Shown: piece after piece, positions 15,481 through 22,793 of the stretch
How the letters are laid out: each line of letters begins with the position of its first letter
Numbering within the stretch: the stretch's first letter is position 1
Assembly (NCBI GenBank): GCA_946478965.1
Contig: CAMLDQ010000031.1
Coordinates: forward strand, 1-23,777
Origin: an uncultured Methylobacillus sp.
GTDB lineage: Bacteria > Pseudomonadota > Gammaproteobacteria > Burkholderiales > Methylophilaceae
Direction of reading: 5' to 3'
Length of the DNA: 23,777 bases
Notes under the pieces: model-generated
The model's database searches: none
What the model was told of the DNA's origin: nothing
The model's input: only the letters and a program-made list of their open reading frames with translations
Made by a program: the position numbers and the translations under genes

Positions 15481-16638
15481 ATGGAATTCAGTCTGCTAGC
15501 GCTACCCTGGTGGGGTTATGTGGTGATTACCCTGCTTCTGACGCACGTCACCATCGCCTCCGTGACCATCTTCTTGCATCGACACCAAGCGCATCGTGCG
15601 CTTGAATTGCATCCAGTCGCCAGCCATTTTTTCCGCGGCTGGCTTTGGCTCACCACCGGCATGGTAACCAAAGAGTGGGTTTCCATCCATCGCAAGCATC
15701 ATGCGAAATGCGAAACCGTCGACGATCCGCACAGCCCGCAGGTTTACGGAATCGCAAAAGTGCTGCTGGAAGGCGCCGAGCTCTATACCACGGAAGCCGG
15801 CAACCTCGTCACGCTGGGAAAGTATGGGCACGGCACTCCGGACGACTGGCTGGAACGCGCGCTGTACTCGCGCCATACAGGCCTTGGCATCGGCCTGATG
15901 CTGGGCGCGGACGTCTTGCTGTTCGGCCCTATCGGACTCACCATGTGGGCCGTGCAGATGCTGTGGATTCCGCTATTTGCCGCAGGCATCGTCAACGGCG
16001 TCGGGCACTTTGCAGGTTATCGCAGTTTTGTCACGAGTGACGCATCGAGGAACATCCTGCCTTGGGGACTGCTCATTGGCGGCGAGGAACTGCACAACAA
16101 CCACCATGCCTACAGCGCCTCGGCCAAGCTTTCCAACCGCTGGTGGGAATTCGACATCGGCTGGTTGTACATCCGCTTGCTCGTACTATTGCGACTGGCG
16201 AAAGTGCGGCGGGTGGCACCGCGTATACGGTTCGACCTCGGCAAGGCCTGTTGCGACTGGGGTACGCTGCAAGCGATCAGCATCCACCGCTATGCGGTAC
16301 TGGCGGGATTTGCTCGCTCTTTGCACAAGACGGCGATACGGGAAGCGCGACGGCTGCGGCAGGCGCAATTGACCGCCACAGTCAGATTCTGGCTGCAGAG
16401 GGGTGTCGAACAGCTGCCGGAAAAAGAGAGCGCAATACTCGATTACGGCTTGCGTTCCAGCAAGCTTCTGCAGACCATATATTTGATGCGCCAGGAACTC
16501 GCAACCCTGGTGGCCAGGTCGACCGCCTCCAGGGAACAACTGCTACTGCAACTGGAAGACTGGTGCCGTCGCGCCGAAGAAAGCGGCATTGCCGCGATGC
16601 AGCGCTTCTCCCGCCAGTTGCGTTGCTACGAAGCCTGA
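15481..16638 (+). CDS. desA: Membrane fatty acid desaturase, DesA type (delta-9)
   Basis: A 385-residue integral membrane di-iron desaturase that introduces a cis double bond into acyl chains. The three histidine boxes are HRHQAH (33-38), HRKHH (70-74) and HNNHH (205-209), with an additional His in NGVGH (176). Hydrophobic segments lie at about 10-30 and 135-175. The C-terminal 110 residues are soluble and helical, as I recall for Pseudomonas DesA, which acts on phospholipid acyl chains. Shine-Dalgarno AGGAG at 15470-15474 supports the ATG. A TATACT -10-like element sits at 15426-15431 but has no good -35. No reductase partner is nearby. The last 13 bases overlap the convergent fdsD. Confidence 0.9.
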   Translation: MEFSLLALPWWGYVVITLLLTHVTIASVTIFLHRHQAHRALELHPVASHFFRGWLWLTTGMVTKEWVSIHRKHHAKCETVDDPHSPQVYGIAKVLLEGAELYTTEAGNLVTLGKYGHGTPDDWLERALYSRHTGLGIGLMLGADVLLFGPIGLTMWAVQMLWIPLFAAGIVNGVGHFAGYRSFVTSDASRNILPWGLLIGGEELHNNHHAYSASAKLSNRWWEFDIGWLYIRLLVLLRLAKVRRVAPRIRFDLGKACCDWGTLQAISIHRYAVLAGFARSLHKTAIREARRLRQAQLTATVRFWLQRGVEQLPEKESAILDYGLRSSKLLQTIYLMRQELATLVARSTASREQLLLQLEDWCRRAEESGIAAMQRFSRQLRCYEA

Positions 16639-16856
16639 ACCAGCAATGCTTTCTTGGAGACCAGTGCCATAGCAACGATCTCCTTCAGGTTTTCACCGCC
16701 CGCCTCCGCATGAGCGACTATCGCCTTGCGCATGCGTGGATCCCAGAACCGCTTCAGGTGGGTCGCGATATCCAGAATGGCTTGATCCCGGTCGGGCTCG
16801 GCTTCGAAGAACTGGCCGATCTGGTTGGCCATTTTGACAAGATGCTGGATTTCCAT
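16626..16856 (-). CDS. fdsD: Formate dehydrogenase delta subunit FdsD
   Basis: A 76-residue protein recognisable as FdsD from LVKMANQIGQFFEA, DIATHLKRFWDPRMR and the Gly-rich helix break AEAGGENLKEIV. FdsD is the small last gene of fdsGBACD operons. It is needed for an active complex, probably through Mo-cofactor handling together with FdsC/FdhD. It lies 8 bases after the fdhD stop with no clear Shine-Dalgarno and overlaps the 3' end of desA on the opposite strand by 13 bases. Confidence 0.92.
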   Translation of the reverse strand: MEIQHLVKMANQIGQFFEAEPDRDQAILDIATHLKRFWDPRMRKAIVAHAEAGGENLKEIVAMALVSKKALLVQAS

Positions 16857-16864
16857 AAGTTTCG

Positions 16865-17704
16865 TTAATTGCTTAATCGCTGAGGGTTGGCATAGATGAC
16901 ATGACTGCCGGCCCGGGCAAACCCGACCAGCGTCAGTCCTGTCGTTTCCGCGAGCCGGATGGCAAGTCCGGTCGGCGCGGAGATGGCCGCAAGCAGAGGA
17001 ATCCCGAAGGTTGCCGCTTTCTGCACCATTTCGTAGCTGGCACGGCTGGTAACCAGGGCAAAGCCGTTCTCGACCGGCACTTGCGCCTGCGCCAGCGTAC
17101 CGATCAGTTTATCCAGCGCGTTATGGCGGCCGATGTCCTCTTCGAGGTAGAGCACGGAGCCATCCGCAGCCGCCCAGGCGGCTGCGTGCACAGCGCCGGT
17201 TACGGCCTGCAGTTGCTGTCGGTCGTCGATTTGCCCGAAGGCCTTGTGCAAGGCCGCAGGGCTGATACAACGTCCCGCCGGCACCGGAGCTGGACAACGC
17301 ACCACATCCTGCAAGCTCTCCGCACCGCATAATCCGCAGCCGGTGCGACCGGCCAGATTGCGTCGGCGCGACTTGAGTTCGGCAAACCGCTGCTGGGCAA
17401 TGGTCATCTGCACTTCAATCCCGTTATCGCGCACAATCACATCGACGCTATACAGCTCCCTGTGGTCGGCGATGATCCCTTCGGAAAGGCTGAACCCCAA
17501 GCCGAACTGCTCCAATCCGGTTGGACTGGCCAGCATGACCGCATGCGAAATGCCGTTGTACACCATGGCGACAGGCAGTTCCTCGGCCACCTGGTCAATG
17601 GCATTCATACCTGCCCCCGCCTCCCAGCGCGTTACGGCTCGGCTCTGGAAACTGGACGGCACGGCCATATCCGGCAGGCTGCAGCTCTGGCGCGCGGCTT
17701 TCAT
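16865..17704 (-). CDS. fdhD: FdhD/FdsC formate dehydrogenase sulfurtransferase
   Basis: A 279-residue homologue of FdhD (called FdsC in fds operons). It binds bis-MGD and passes a sulfur to the molybdenum centre before insertion into the catalytic subunit. The sequence shows the CxxC sulfur-relay motif in GRTGCGLCGAESL (C123, C126), LGFSLSEGII (about 69-78), EEDIGRHNALDKLIG and TSRASYEMVQKA, all typical. Its ATG follows the fdsA stop codon with no intervening base, so translation is probably coupled. Cytosolic accessory protein, not a stable enzyme subunit. Confidence 0.95.
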   Translation of the reverse strand: MKAARQSCSLPDMAVPSSFQSRAVTRWEAGAGMNAIDQVAEELPVAMVYNGISHAVMLASPTGLEQFGLGFSLSEGIIADHRELYSVDVIVRDNGIEVQMTIAQQRFAELKSRRRNLAGRTGCGLCGAESLQDVVRCPAPVPAGRCISPAALHKAFGQIDDRQQLQAVTGAVHAAAWAAADGSVLYLEEDIGRHNALDKLIGTLAQAQVPVENGFALVTSRASYEMVQKAATFGIPLLAAISAPTGLAIRLAETTGLTLVGFARAGSHVIYANPQRLSN

Positions 17705-20572
17705 TTATTGAGCCTTGGCCGCCTCGCGTTGTTTCAACAGCGCTTCCTGCTGCTCGCTGAACTGGCGATAACGCTGTTGCCATTCGGAAGGCTGGGTCAC
17801 CTTCATTACCTGCACCGCCGTCACCTTGTATTCCGGGCAATTGGTCGCCCAGTCGGAATTGTCCGTCGTGATCACATTGGCGCCCGAGAACGGATGGTGG
17901 AACGTGGTATACACCACGCCCGGCTGCATGCGTTCGGTAATTTTGGCGTGCAGCACCGTTTCGCCGGCACGGCTCTGGATGCCGACCCAGTCGCCGTCCT
18001 GGATGCCGCGCTCCTCGGCGTCATGCGGGTGGAGTTCCAGCACGTCTTCCGGGTGCCACGCAGTGTTGGCGGTACGACGCGTCTGCGCCCCGACGTTATA
18101 GTGCGACAGGATGCGACCGGTGGTCAGGATCAGCGGAAATTTCTGCGTCACCTTCTCGTCCGTCGGGACGTAGCGTGTGACGAAGAACTTGCCCTTGCCG
18201 CGTACGAATTCCTCAATGTGCATGATGGGCGTGCCGTCCGGCGCCTCGTCGTTGCACGGCCACTGCACGCTGCCCAGTTCATCGATCTTCTTGTAGCTTA
18301 CGCTGTGGAAAGTCGGTGTCAGGCGCGCGATCTCGTCCATGATTTCGGACGGGTGACTGTAGTTCATCGGGTAGCCAAGCGCGTTGGACAGCATCTGCGT
18401 GACTTCCCAGTCCTCCTTGCCGGCCAGCGGCGGCATCACCTTGCGTACCGGCGAAATGCGGCGCTCGGCGTTGGTGAAGGTGCCGTTTTTCTCCAGGAAT
18501 GACGAGCCGGGGAAGAACACATGCGCGAACTTTGCCGTCTCGTTGAGGAACAGGTCCTGCACCACCACACACTCCATCGCCTCCAGCGCGGAAATGACGT
18601 GCTGGGTGTCCGGATCCGACTGGGCGATATCCTCGCCTTCGACGTACAGGCCCTTGTAGCTGCCATCCATCGCCGCCTCGAACATATTGGGAATGCGCAG
18701 GCCAGGCTCGTTGTCCAGTTTGACGCCCCAGTCTTGCTCGAACAGGCTGCGGGCGGCATCGTCCGACACATGGCGATAACCCGGGAGTTCGTGTGGGAAA
18801 GAGCCCATGTCGCACGAGCCCTGCACGTTGTTCTGGCCGCGCAATGGGTTGACGCCCACGCCGTCGCGGCCGATGTTACCGGTTGCCATGGCAAGATTGG
18901 CAATGGCCAGCACCATGGTCGAGCCCTGGCTATGCTCGGTCACGCCGAGACCGTAATAAATCGCTGCATTGCCGCCGGTGGCATACAGGCGAGCGGCTTC
19001 TCGTATCAGGTTTGCAGGCACACCGCTCGCAGCTTCCAGTTCTTCCGGCGAATTTTCCGGGCGAGCGACGAATTCCTTCCATTCGGCAAATGCCTTGGCT
19101 TCGCAACGTTCGGCGACAAAGGCCTCATTGACCAGCCCTTCTGTCACGATGACATGCGCCAGTGCATTGGCAACGGCAACGTTGGTGCCTGGACTCAGCT
19201 TGAGGTGGTAGTTCGCCTTGATGTGCGGCGATTTCACCAGATCGATGGCACGCGGGTCGATGACGATCAGCTTCGCGCCTTCGCGCAGGCGGCGCTTCAT
19301 TTGCGAGCCGAACACCGGATGACCATCGGTCGGGTTGGCGCCGATCACCATGATGACGTCGGCTTTCATGACTGAATCGAAGGTCTGCGTGCCGGCGGAT
19401 TCGCCCAGAGTTTGTTTGAGGCCATAGCCAGTCGGCGAGTGGCAGACGCGGGCGCAGGTATCGACGTTGTTGTTGCCGAACGCGGCACGCACCAGCTTCT
19501 GCACCAGGTAGGTTTCCTCGTTGGTGCAGCGCGAGGAGGTGATGCCGCCAACGGAGTCCTTGCCGTACTTGGCCTGGATTTCCTTGAAGCGCCGGGCGGC
19601 GTAGCCGACGGCTTCTTCCCAGCTGACGACCTGCCACGGGTCGTTGATGCTGTCGCGAATCATCGGCGTGGTAATTCGATCTGCGTGAGTCGCGTAACCC
19701 CATGCGAAGCGGCCCTTGACGCAGCTGTGCCCATGGTTAGCGTGACCGTCCTTGTTTGGCACCATATTGACGATCTGGTCGCCCTTCATTTCGGCCTTGA
19801 ACGAGCAACCCACGCCGCAGTAAGCGCAAGTAGTGATCACGCTGTGCTCAGGCTGGCCGTGCAGCGTGATGGATTTTTCCATCAACGTTGCGGTCGGGCA
19901 GGCCTGCACGCAGGCGCCGCAGGACACGCATTCGGAGTCCATGAAGTTTTCCATCTGGCCGGGCGAGACGCGCGACTCGAAGCCGCGGCCGTCGATGGTC
20001 AGCGCAAACGTGCCCTGTGTTTCCTCGCAGGCGCGCACGCATCGATTGCAGACGATGCACTTGGACGGGTCGTAGCTGAAGTAGGGATTGGATTCGTCCT
20101 TGGCCGAATTCAGGTGGTTTTCGCCGTCGTAGCCGTAGCGTACTTCGCGCAGACCGACCGCGCCGGCCATGTCCTGCAGCTCGCAGTCACCGTTGGCGGA
20201 ACAGGTGAGGCAGTCGAGCGGGTGGTCGGAGATATACAGCTCCATCACGCCGCGGCGAATATCCGCCAGCTTGGGCGTCTGCGTCTTCACCTTCATGCCG
20301 TTGTCGGCCAGCGTCGTACAGGAGGCAGGATAGCCGCGCCGCCCTTCGACCTCGACCAGGCACAGGCGGCAGGAGCCGAACGGTTCCAGGCTATCGGTTG
20401 CACAGAGCTTGGGGATTTCAACGCCGGCTTCCGCAGCTGCCCGCATGAGCGACGTGCCTTCCGGCACCGAGATTTCGATACCGTCGATGTCCAGTGTTAC
20501 CAGTTTCTCCGAAGTTCGCGCCGGAGTGCCGTAATCCGTGCTACAGCCGCCGCTTCCACAATTGCATGCCAT
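17705..20572 (-). CDS. fdsA: NAD-dependent formate dehydrogenase, catalytic alpha subunit FdsA
   Basis: A 955-residue Mo-bis-MGD and iron-sulfur protein that oxidises formate to CO2. In order it has a plant-type [2Fe-2S] site (C57, C68, C71, C85), a His-Cys3 [4Fe-4S] site (H117, C121, C124, C130), two ferredoxin-like [4Fe-4S] sites (C172/175/178/182 and C215/218/221/225), and the [4Fe-4S] site of the catalytic core (C249, C252, C256, C284). The active-site Cys-His pair is in ARVCHSPT (C377, H378); Cys replaces the selenocysteine of E. coli FdhF. Residues 1-10 add an unusual cysteine cluster, CNCGSGGC. The ATG is supported by AGGAG overlapping the fdsB stop. C-terminal GQNNVQGSCDMG and WHPEDVLELHPHDAEERG are typical of molybdopterin oxidoreductases. 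Confidence 0.97.
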   Translation of the reverse strand: MACNCGSGGCSTDYGTPARTSEKLVTLDIDGIEISVPEGTSLMRAAAEAGVEIPKLCATDSLEPFGSCRLCLVEVEGRRGYPASCTTLADNGMKVKTQTPKLADIRRGVMELYISDHPLDCLTCSANGDCELQDMAGAVGLREVRYGYDGENHLNSAKDESNPYFSYDPSKCIVCNRCVRACEETQGTFALTIDGRGFESRVSPGQMENFMDSECVSCGACVQACPTATLMEKSITLHGQPEHSVITTCAYCGVGCSFKAEMKGDQIVNMVPNKDGHANHGHSCVKGRFAWGYATHADRITTPMIRDSINDPWQVVSWEEAVGYAARRFKEIQAKYGKDSVGGITSSRCTNEETYLVQKLVRAAFGNNNVDTCARVCHSPTGYGLKQTLGESAGTQTFDSVMKADVIMVIGANPTDGHPVFGSQMKRRLREGAKLIVIDPRAIDLVKSPHIKANYHLKLSPGTNVAVANALAHVIVTEGLVNEAFVAERCEAKAFAEWKEFVARPENSPEELEAASGVPANLIREAARLYATGGNAAIYYGLGVTEHSQGSTMVLAIANLAMATGNIGRDGVGVNPLRGQNNVQGSCDMGSFPHELPGYRHVSDDAARSLFEQDWGVKLDNEPGLRIPNMFEAAMDGSYKGLYVEGEDIAQSDPDTQHVISALEAMECVVVQDLFLNETAKFAHVFFPGSSFLEKNGTFTNAERRISPVRKVMPPLAGKEDWEVTQMLSNALGYPMNYSHPSEIMDEIARLTPTFHSVSYKKIDELGSVQWPCNDEAPDGTPIMHIEEFVRGKGKFFVTRYVPTDEKVTQKFPLILTTGRILSHYNVGAQTRRTANTAWHPEDVLELHPHDAEERGIQDGDWVGIQSRAGETVLHAKITERMQPGVVYTTFHHPFSGANVITTDNSDWATNCPEYKVTAVQVMKVTQPSEWQQRYRQFSEQQEALLKQREAAKAQ

Positions 20573-20582
20573 GATGTTCTCC

Positions 20583-22136
20583 TTACGCTGCCTGCTGTTT
20601 TTCAGGCAGACCGAAATCCTGCGGGAAATGATTGAGCGCCGACAGTACCGGGTACGGCGTCATGCCGCCCAGTGCGCACAACGACCCATTGAGCATGGTG
20701 TCGGAAAGGTCGCGCAATAGTTGCACGTTGGCGGCGTGATCCTTGCCTGCGATGATCTTGTCCACCACCTCGACGCCACGGGTGGAGCCGATACGGCACG
20801 GCGTGCATTTACCGCAGGACTCGATCGCGCAGAACTCCATTGCGTAACGCGCCATCCGCGCCATATCCACGGTGTCGTCGAAGGCGACGATGCCACCGTG
20901 GCCGAGCACCGCCCAGATATTGGTGAAGGCTTCGTAATCCAGCGGCGTGTCGAATTGCGATTCCGGCAAGTAGGAACCCAGCGGTCCGCCGACCTGCACG
21001 GCACGGATCGGGCGCCCACTGGCAGATCCACCGCCGTAGTCATAGAGCAGTTCGCGCAGGGTGACGCCGAAAGCCTTCTCGACCAGGCCGCATTGCTTGA
21101 GATTGCCGGCTAGCTGAATCGGCAAGGTACCGCGCGAGTGGCCCATCCCAAAGTCGCGGTAGAACTCGCCACCGCGGTCCAATATGATGGGCACCGAGGC
21201 CAGCGAAATCACGTTATTGATGACGGTCGGCTTGCCGAACAGGCCCTCGATGGCCGGCAATGGCGGCTTGAAGCGCACGATGCCGCGCTTGCCTTCGAGG
21301 CTTTCCAGCAGCGAGGTTTCTTCGCCGCACACGTAAGCACCGGCGCCGCGGCGGACTTCCAGATGGAAGGTCTTGCCACTGCCCTGGATATTGTCGCCCA
21401 GGTAGTTGCCGGCGACAGCCGCTTCGATCGCCTCATTGAGCGCCTGCAGCGCATGCGGGTATTCCGAACGCAGATAGATGTAACCTTGCGTCGCACCGAC
21501 CGCGATGCCGGCGATAGTCATGCCTTCGATCAGCACGAAGGGATCGCCTTCCATGATCATGCGATCGGAATAGGTGCCGGAGTCGCCTTCATCTGCGTTG
21601 CAGACGATGTATTTCCGGTCAGCGTCTGTGTTCAGCACCGTGTTCCACTTGATGCCGGTCGGGAACGCAGCGCCGCCACGGCCGCGCAGCCCCGAGTCCG
21701 TTACCTGCTTGACGATCTCGGCACCGCTCATCGCCAGTGCATTCTGCAAGCCGCGATAACCGTCATGGGCCAGATAGTCTTCCAGCGACACCGGATCGGT
21801 GACACCGACACGGGCGAACGTCAGGCGCTCCTGTTTTTTCAGAAACGGGATTTCCTCGGTCAACCCCAGCCGCAAATGGTGATCGCCGCCGTAGAGGAAA
21901 TTGTTTTCAAACAAGCCGTGCACATCTTCCGGGCTTACCGGGCCATAGGCGACGCGCCCCTCGGGCGTCGCCACTTCAACCATGGTCTCCAGCCAGAACA
22001 TGCCGCGCGAACCGTTGCGTACGATCTGGATGTTGGCACCTCGCCTTGCCGCCTCGATCGTGACGGCCATCGCCACCTGGTTGGCGCCGAGCGAGAGTGC
22101 GCTCGAATCGCGTGGAACATAAACCTTGATGCTCAT
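20583..22136 (-). CDS. fdsB: NAD-dependent formate dehydrogenase, beta subunit FdsB (NuoF-like)
   Basis: A 517-residue diaphorase subunit that carries FMN and a [4Fe-4S] cluster and passes electrons from FdsA to NAD+. It has an N-terminal thioredoxin-like region (about 1-100) without cluster cysteines. The NAD/FMN site contains [13 protein letters not shown] (149-161) and [14 protein letters not shown] (179-192), followed by [16 protein letters not shown]. The cluster motif is SCGKCTPC (C441, C444, C447) with C487. The frame extends 38 codons upstream inside fdsG, but the ATG at 22136 overlaps the fdsG stop as ATGA and gives the family N-terminus [11 protein letters not shown]. Confidence 0.96.
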   Translation of the reverse strand: MSIKVYVPRDSSALSLGANQVAMAVTIEAARRGANIQIVRNGSRGMFWLETMVEVATPEGRVAYGPVSPEDVHGLFENNFLYGGDHHLRLGLTEEIPFLKKQERLTFARVGVTDPVSLEDYLAHDGYRGLQNALAMSGAEIVKQVTDSGLRGRGGAAFPTGIKWNTVLNTDADRKYIVCNADEGDSGTYSDRMIMEGDPFVLIEGMTIAGIAVGATQGYIYLRSEYPHALQALNEAIEAAVAGNYLGDNIQGSGKTFHLEVRRGAGAYVCGEETSLLESLEGKRGIVRFKPPLPAIEGLFGKPTVINNVISLASVPIILDRGGEFYRDFGMGHSRGTLPIQLAGNLKQCGLVEKAFGVTLRELLYDYGGGSASGRPIRAVQVGGPLGSYLPESQFDTPLDYEAFTNIWAVLGHGGIVAFDDTVDMARMARYAMEFCAIESCGKCTPCRIGSTRGVEVVDKIIAGKDHAANVQLLRDLSDTMLNGSLCALGGMTPYPVLSALNHFPQDFGLPEKQQAA

Positions 22137-22612
22137 TGCTGTGCCTTTCTGGCCATCTCGATCAATCCCTCCAGCACGGCGGGAGTGACTCGCCCATACA
22201 CGTCGTCGTTCATCATCACCGCCGGCGAGCATGCGCAGTTGCCGAGACAATAAACCGGCTCGAGAGAAAACTCCCCATCGGCACTCGTCCCATGGAAATC
22301 AACGCCCAACACCGATTTGGCATGCGCTGTCAGGGCATCGCTGCCCATGGCCTGACAGGATTCCGCCTGACAGACCTGCAAGGTGTTCCTGCCCGGCGGT
22401 GTCTGCCTGAAATAATGGTAAAAGCTGATGACGCCGTGGACTTCTGCACGCGAAAGATTCAACGCGTCGGCAATTTTCGGTACTGCATCGGAAGGGATAT
22501 GGCCAATGCGGTCCTGAATTCCATGCAGGATCGGTAGCAGCGCTCCCGGTTTGTGCTTGTCAGCAGCGATCGCCGCATCGATCGCATGCGCATTGCAGTT
22601 CTGTTCTTTCAT
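22133..22612 (-). CDS. fdsG: NAD-dependent formate dehydrogenase, gamma subunit FdsG (NuoE-like)
   Basis: A 159-residue thioredoxin-like [2Fe-2S] protein homologous to NuoE. Cluster ligands are C81 and C86 (VCQAESC) and C122 and C126 (YCLGNC). The family pattern [33 protein letters not shown] and [19 protein letters not shown] is clear. It is the first gene of the operon fdsG-fdsB-fdsA-fdhD-fdsD, all on one strand with gaps from -4 to 10 bases. The ATG at 22612 has only a weak GGGA ahead of it. The 181 bases upstream hold the likely promoters and an inverted repeat. Confidence 0.95.
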   Translation of the reverse strand: MKEQNCNAHAIDAAIAADKHKPGALLPILHGIQDRIGHIPSDAVPKIADALNLSRAEVHGVISFYHYFRQTPPGRNTLQVCQAESCQAMGSDALTAHAKSVLGVDFHGTSADGEFSLEPVYCLGNCACSPAVMMNDDVYGRVTPAVLEGLIEMARKAQQ

Positions 22613-22650
22613 TTGATTCCCGAGGAAACGCCGGGGCTAACCGGCTTCAA

Positions 22651-22679
22651 TATATACAGTGAGATATAACGTTGGTTAA
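22651..22679 (-). promoter_or_regulatory. Possible second fds promoter (P2)
   Basis: Reading leftward, TTAACC (22679-22674, 4 of 6) and TATATA (22656-22651, 4 of 6, preceded by TG) are 17 bases apart. Transcription would start near 22644, giving a leader of about 32 bases. The proximal arm of the inverted repeat lies exactly in the spacer, where a bound protein could block or modulate it. Confidence 0.3.
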
Positions 22680-22718
22680 AAAAACTCCCTTTGAGTAAGG
22701 GCTTTAAAAACGTTATAT
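22664..22718. repeat. Nested inverted repeat in the fds control region
   Basis: ATATAACGTT (22664-22673) and AACGTTATAT (22709-22718) are perfect 10-base inverted copies. Inside them TTAAA (22676-22680) and TTTAA (22703-22707) form a second matched pair on nearly the same centre, and CCCTT/AAGGG (22687-22691/22697-22701) a third. It could be a paired operator (arm centres 45 bases apart) or a long leader hairpin in the fds message. Confidence 0.7.
22678..22701 (-). terminator. Weak terminator- or attenuator-like hairpin
   Basis: Read leftward, CCCTT-ACTCA-AAGGG (22701-22687) is followed by AG and seven Ts (22684-22678). The stem is only 5 bp, so termination would be weak. It could end the regulator transcript; being downstream of promoter P1 it could also attenuate fds transcription. 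Confidence 0.35.
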
Positions 22719-22725
22719 TTAATAG

Positions 22726-22753
22726 AATATAGCCCAAGCAGCGGGGGCGTCAA
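22726..22753 (-). promoter_or_regulatory. Likely sigma-70 promoter of the fds operon (P1)
   Basis: Reading leftward, TTGACG (22753-22748, 5 of 6) and TATATT (22731-22726, 5 of 6) are separated by 16 bases. Transcription should start near 22719, directly at the edge of the inverted repeat, giving a leader of about 107 bases before fdsG. It is the best-scoring promoter seen in this gap by eye. Confidence 0.6.
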
Positions 22754-22793
22754 CAATCATCAGGGTAGGGTTATCGCCTGATCGGACGGGCCG

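Noticed and set aside
19412..20635. A 407-codon rightward open frame opposite fdsA
   Set aside because: It is a shadow of the FdsA codon pattern with no family features; the cluster motifs on the other strand are decisive.
22137..22250. N-terminal extension of FdsB by 38 residues
   Set aside because: The extension reads through fdsG in another frame and resembles nothing in FdsB; the ATGA overlap at 22133-22136 marks the real start.
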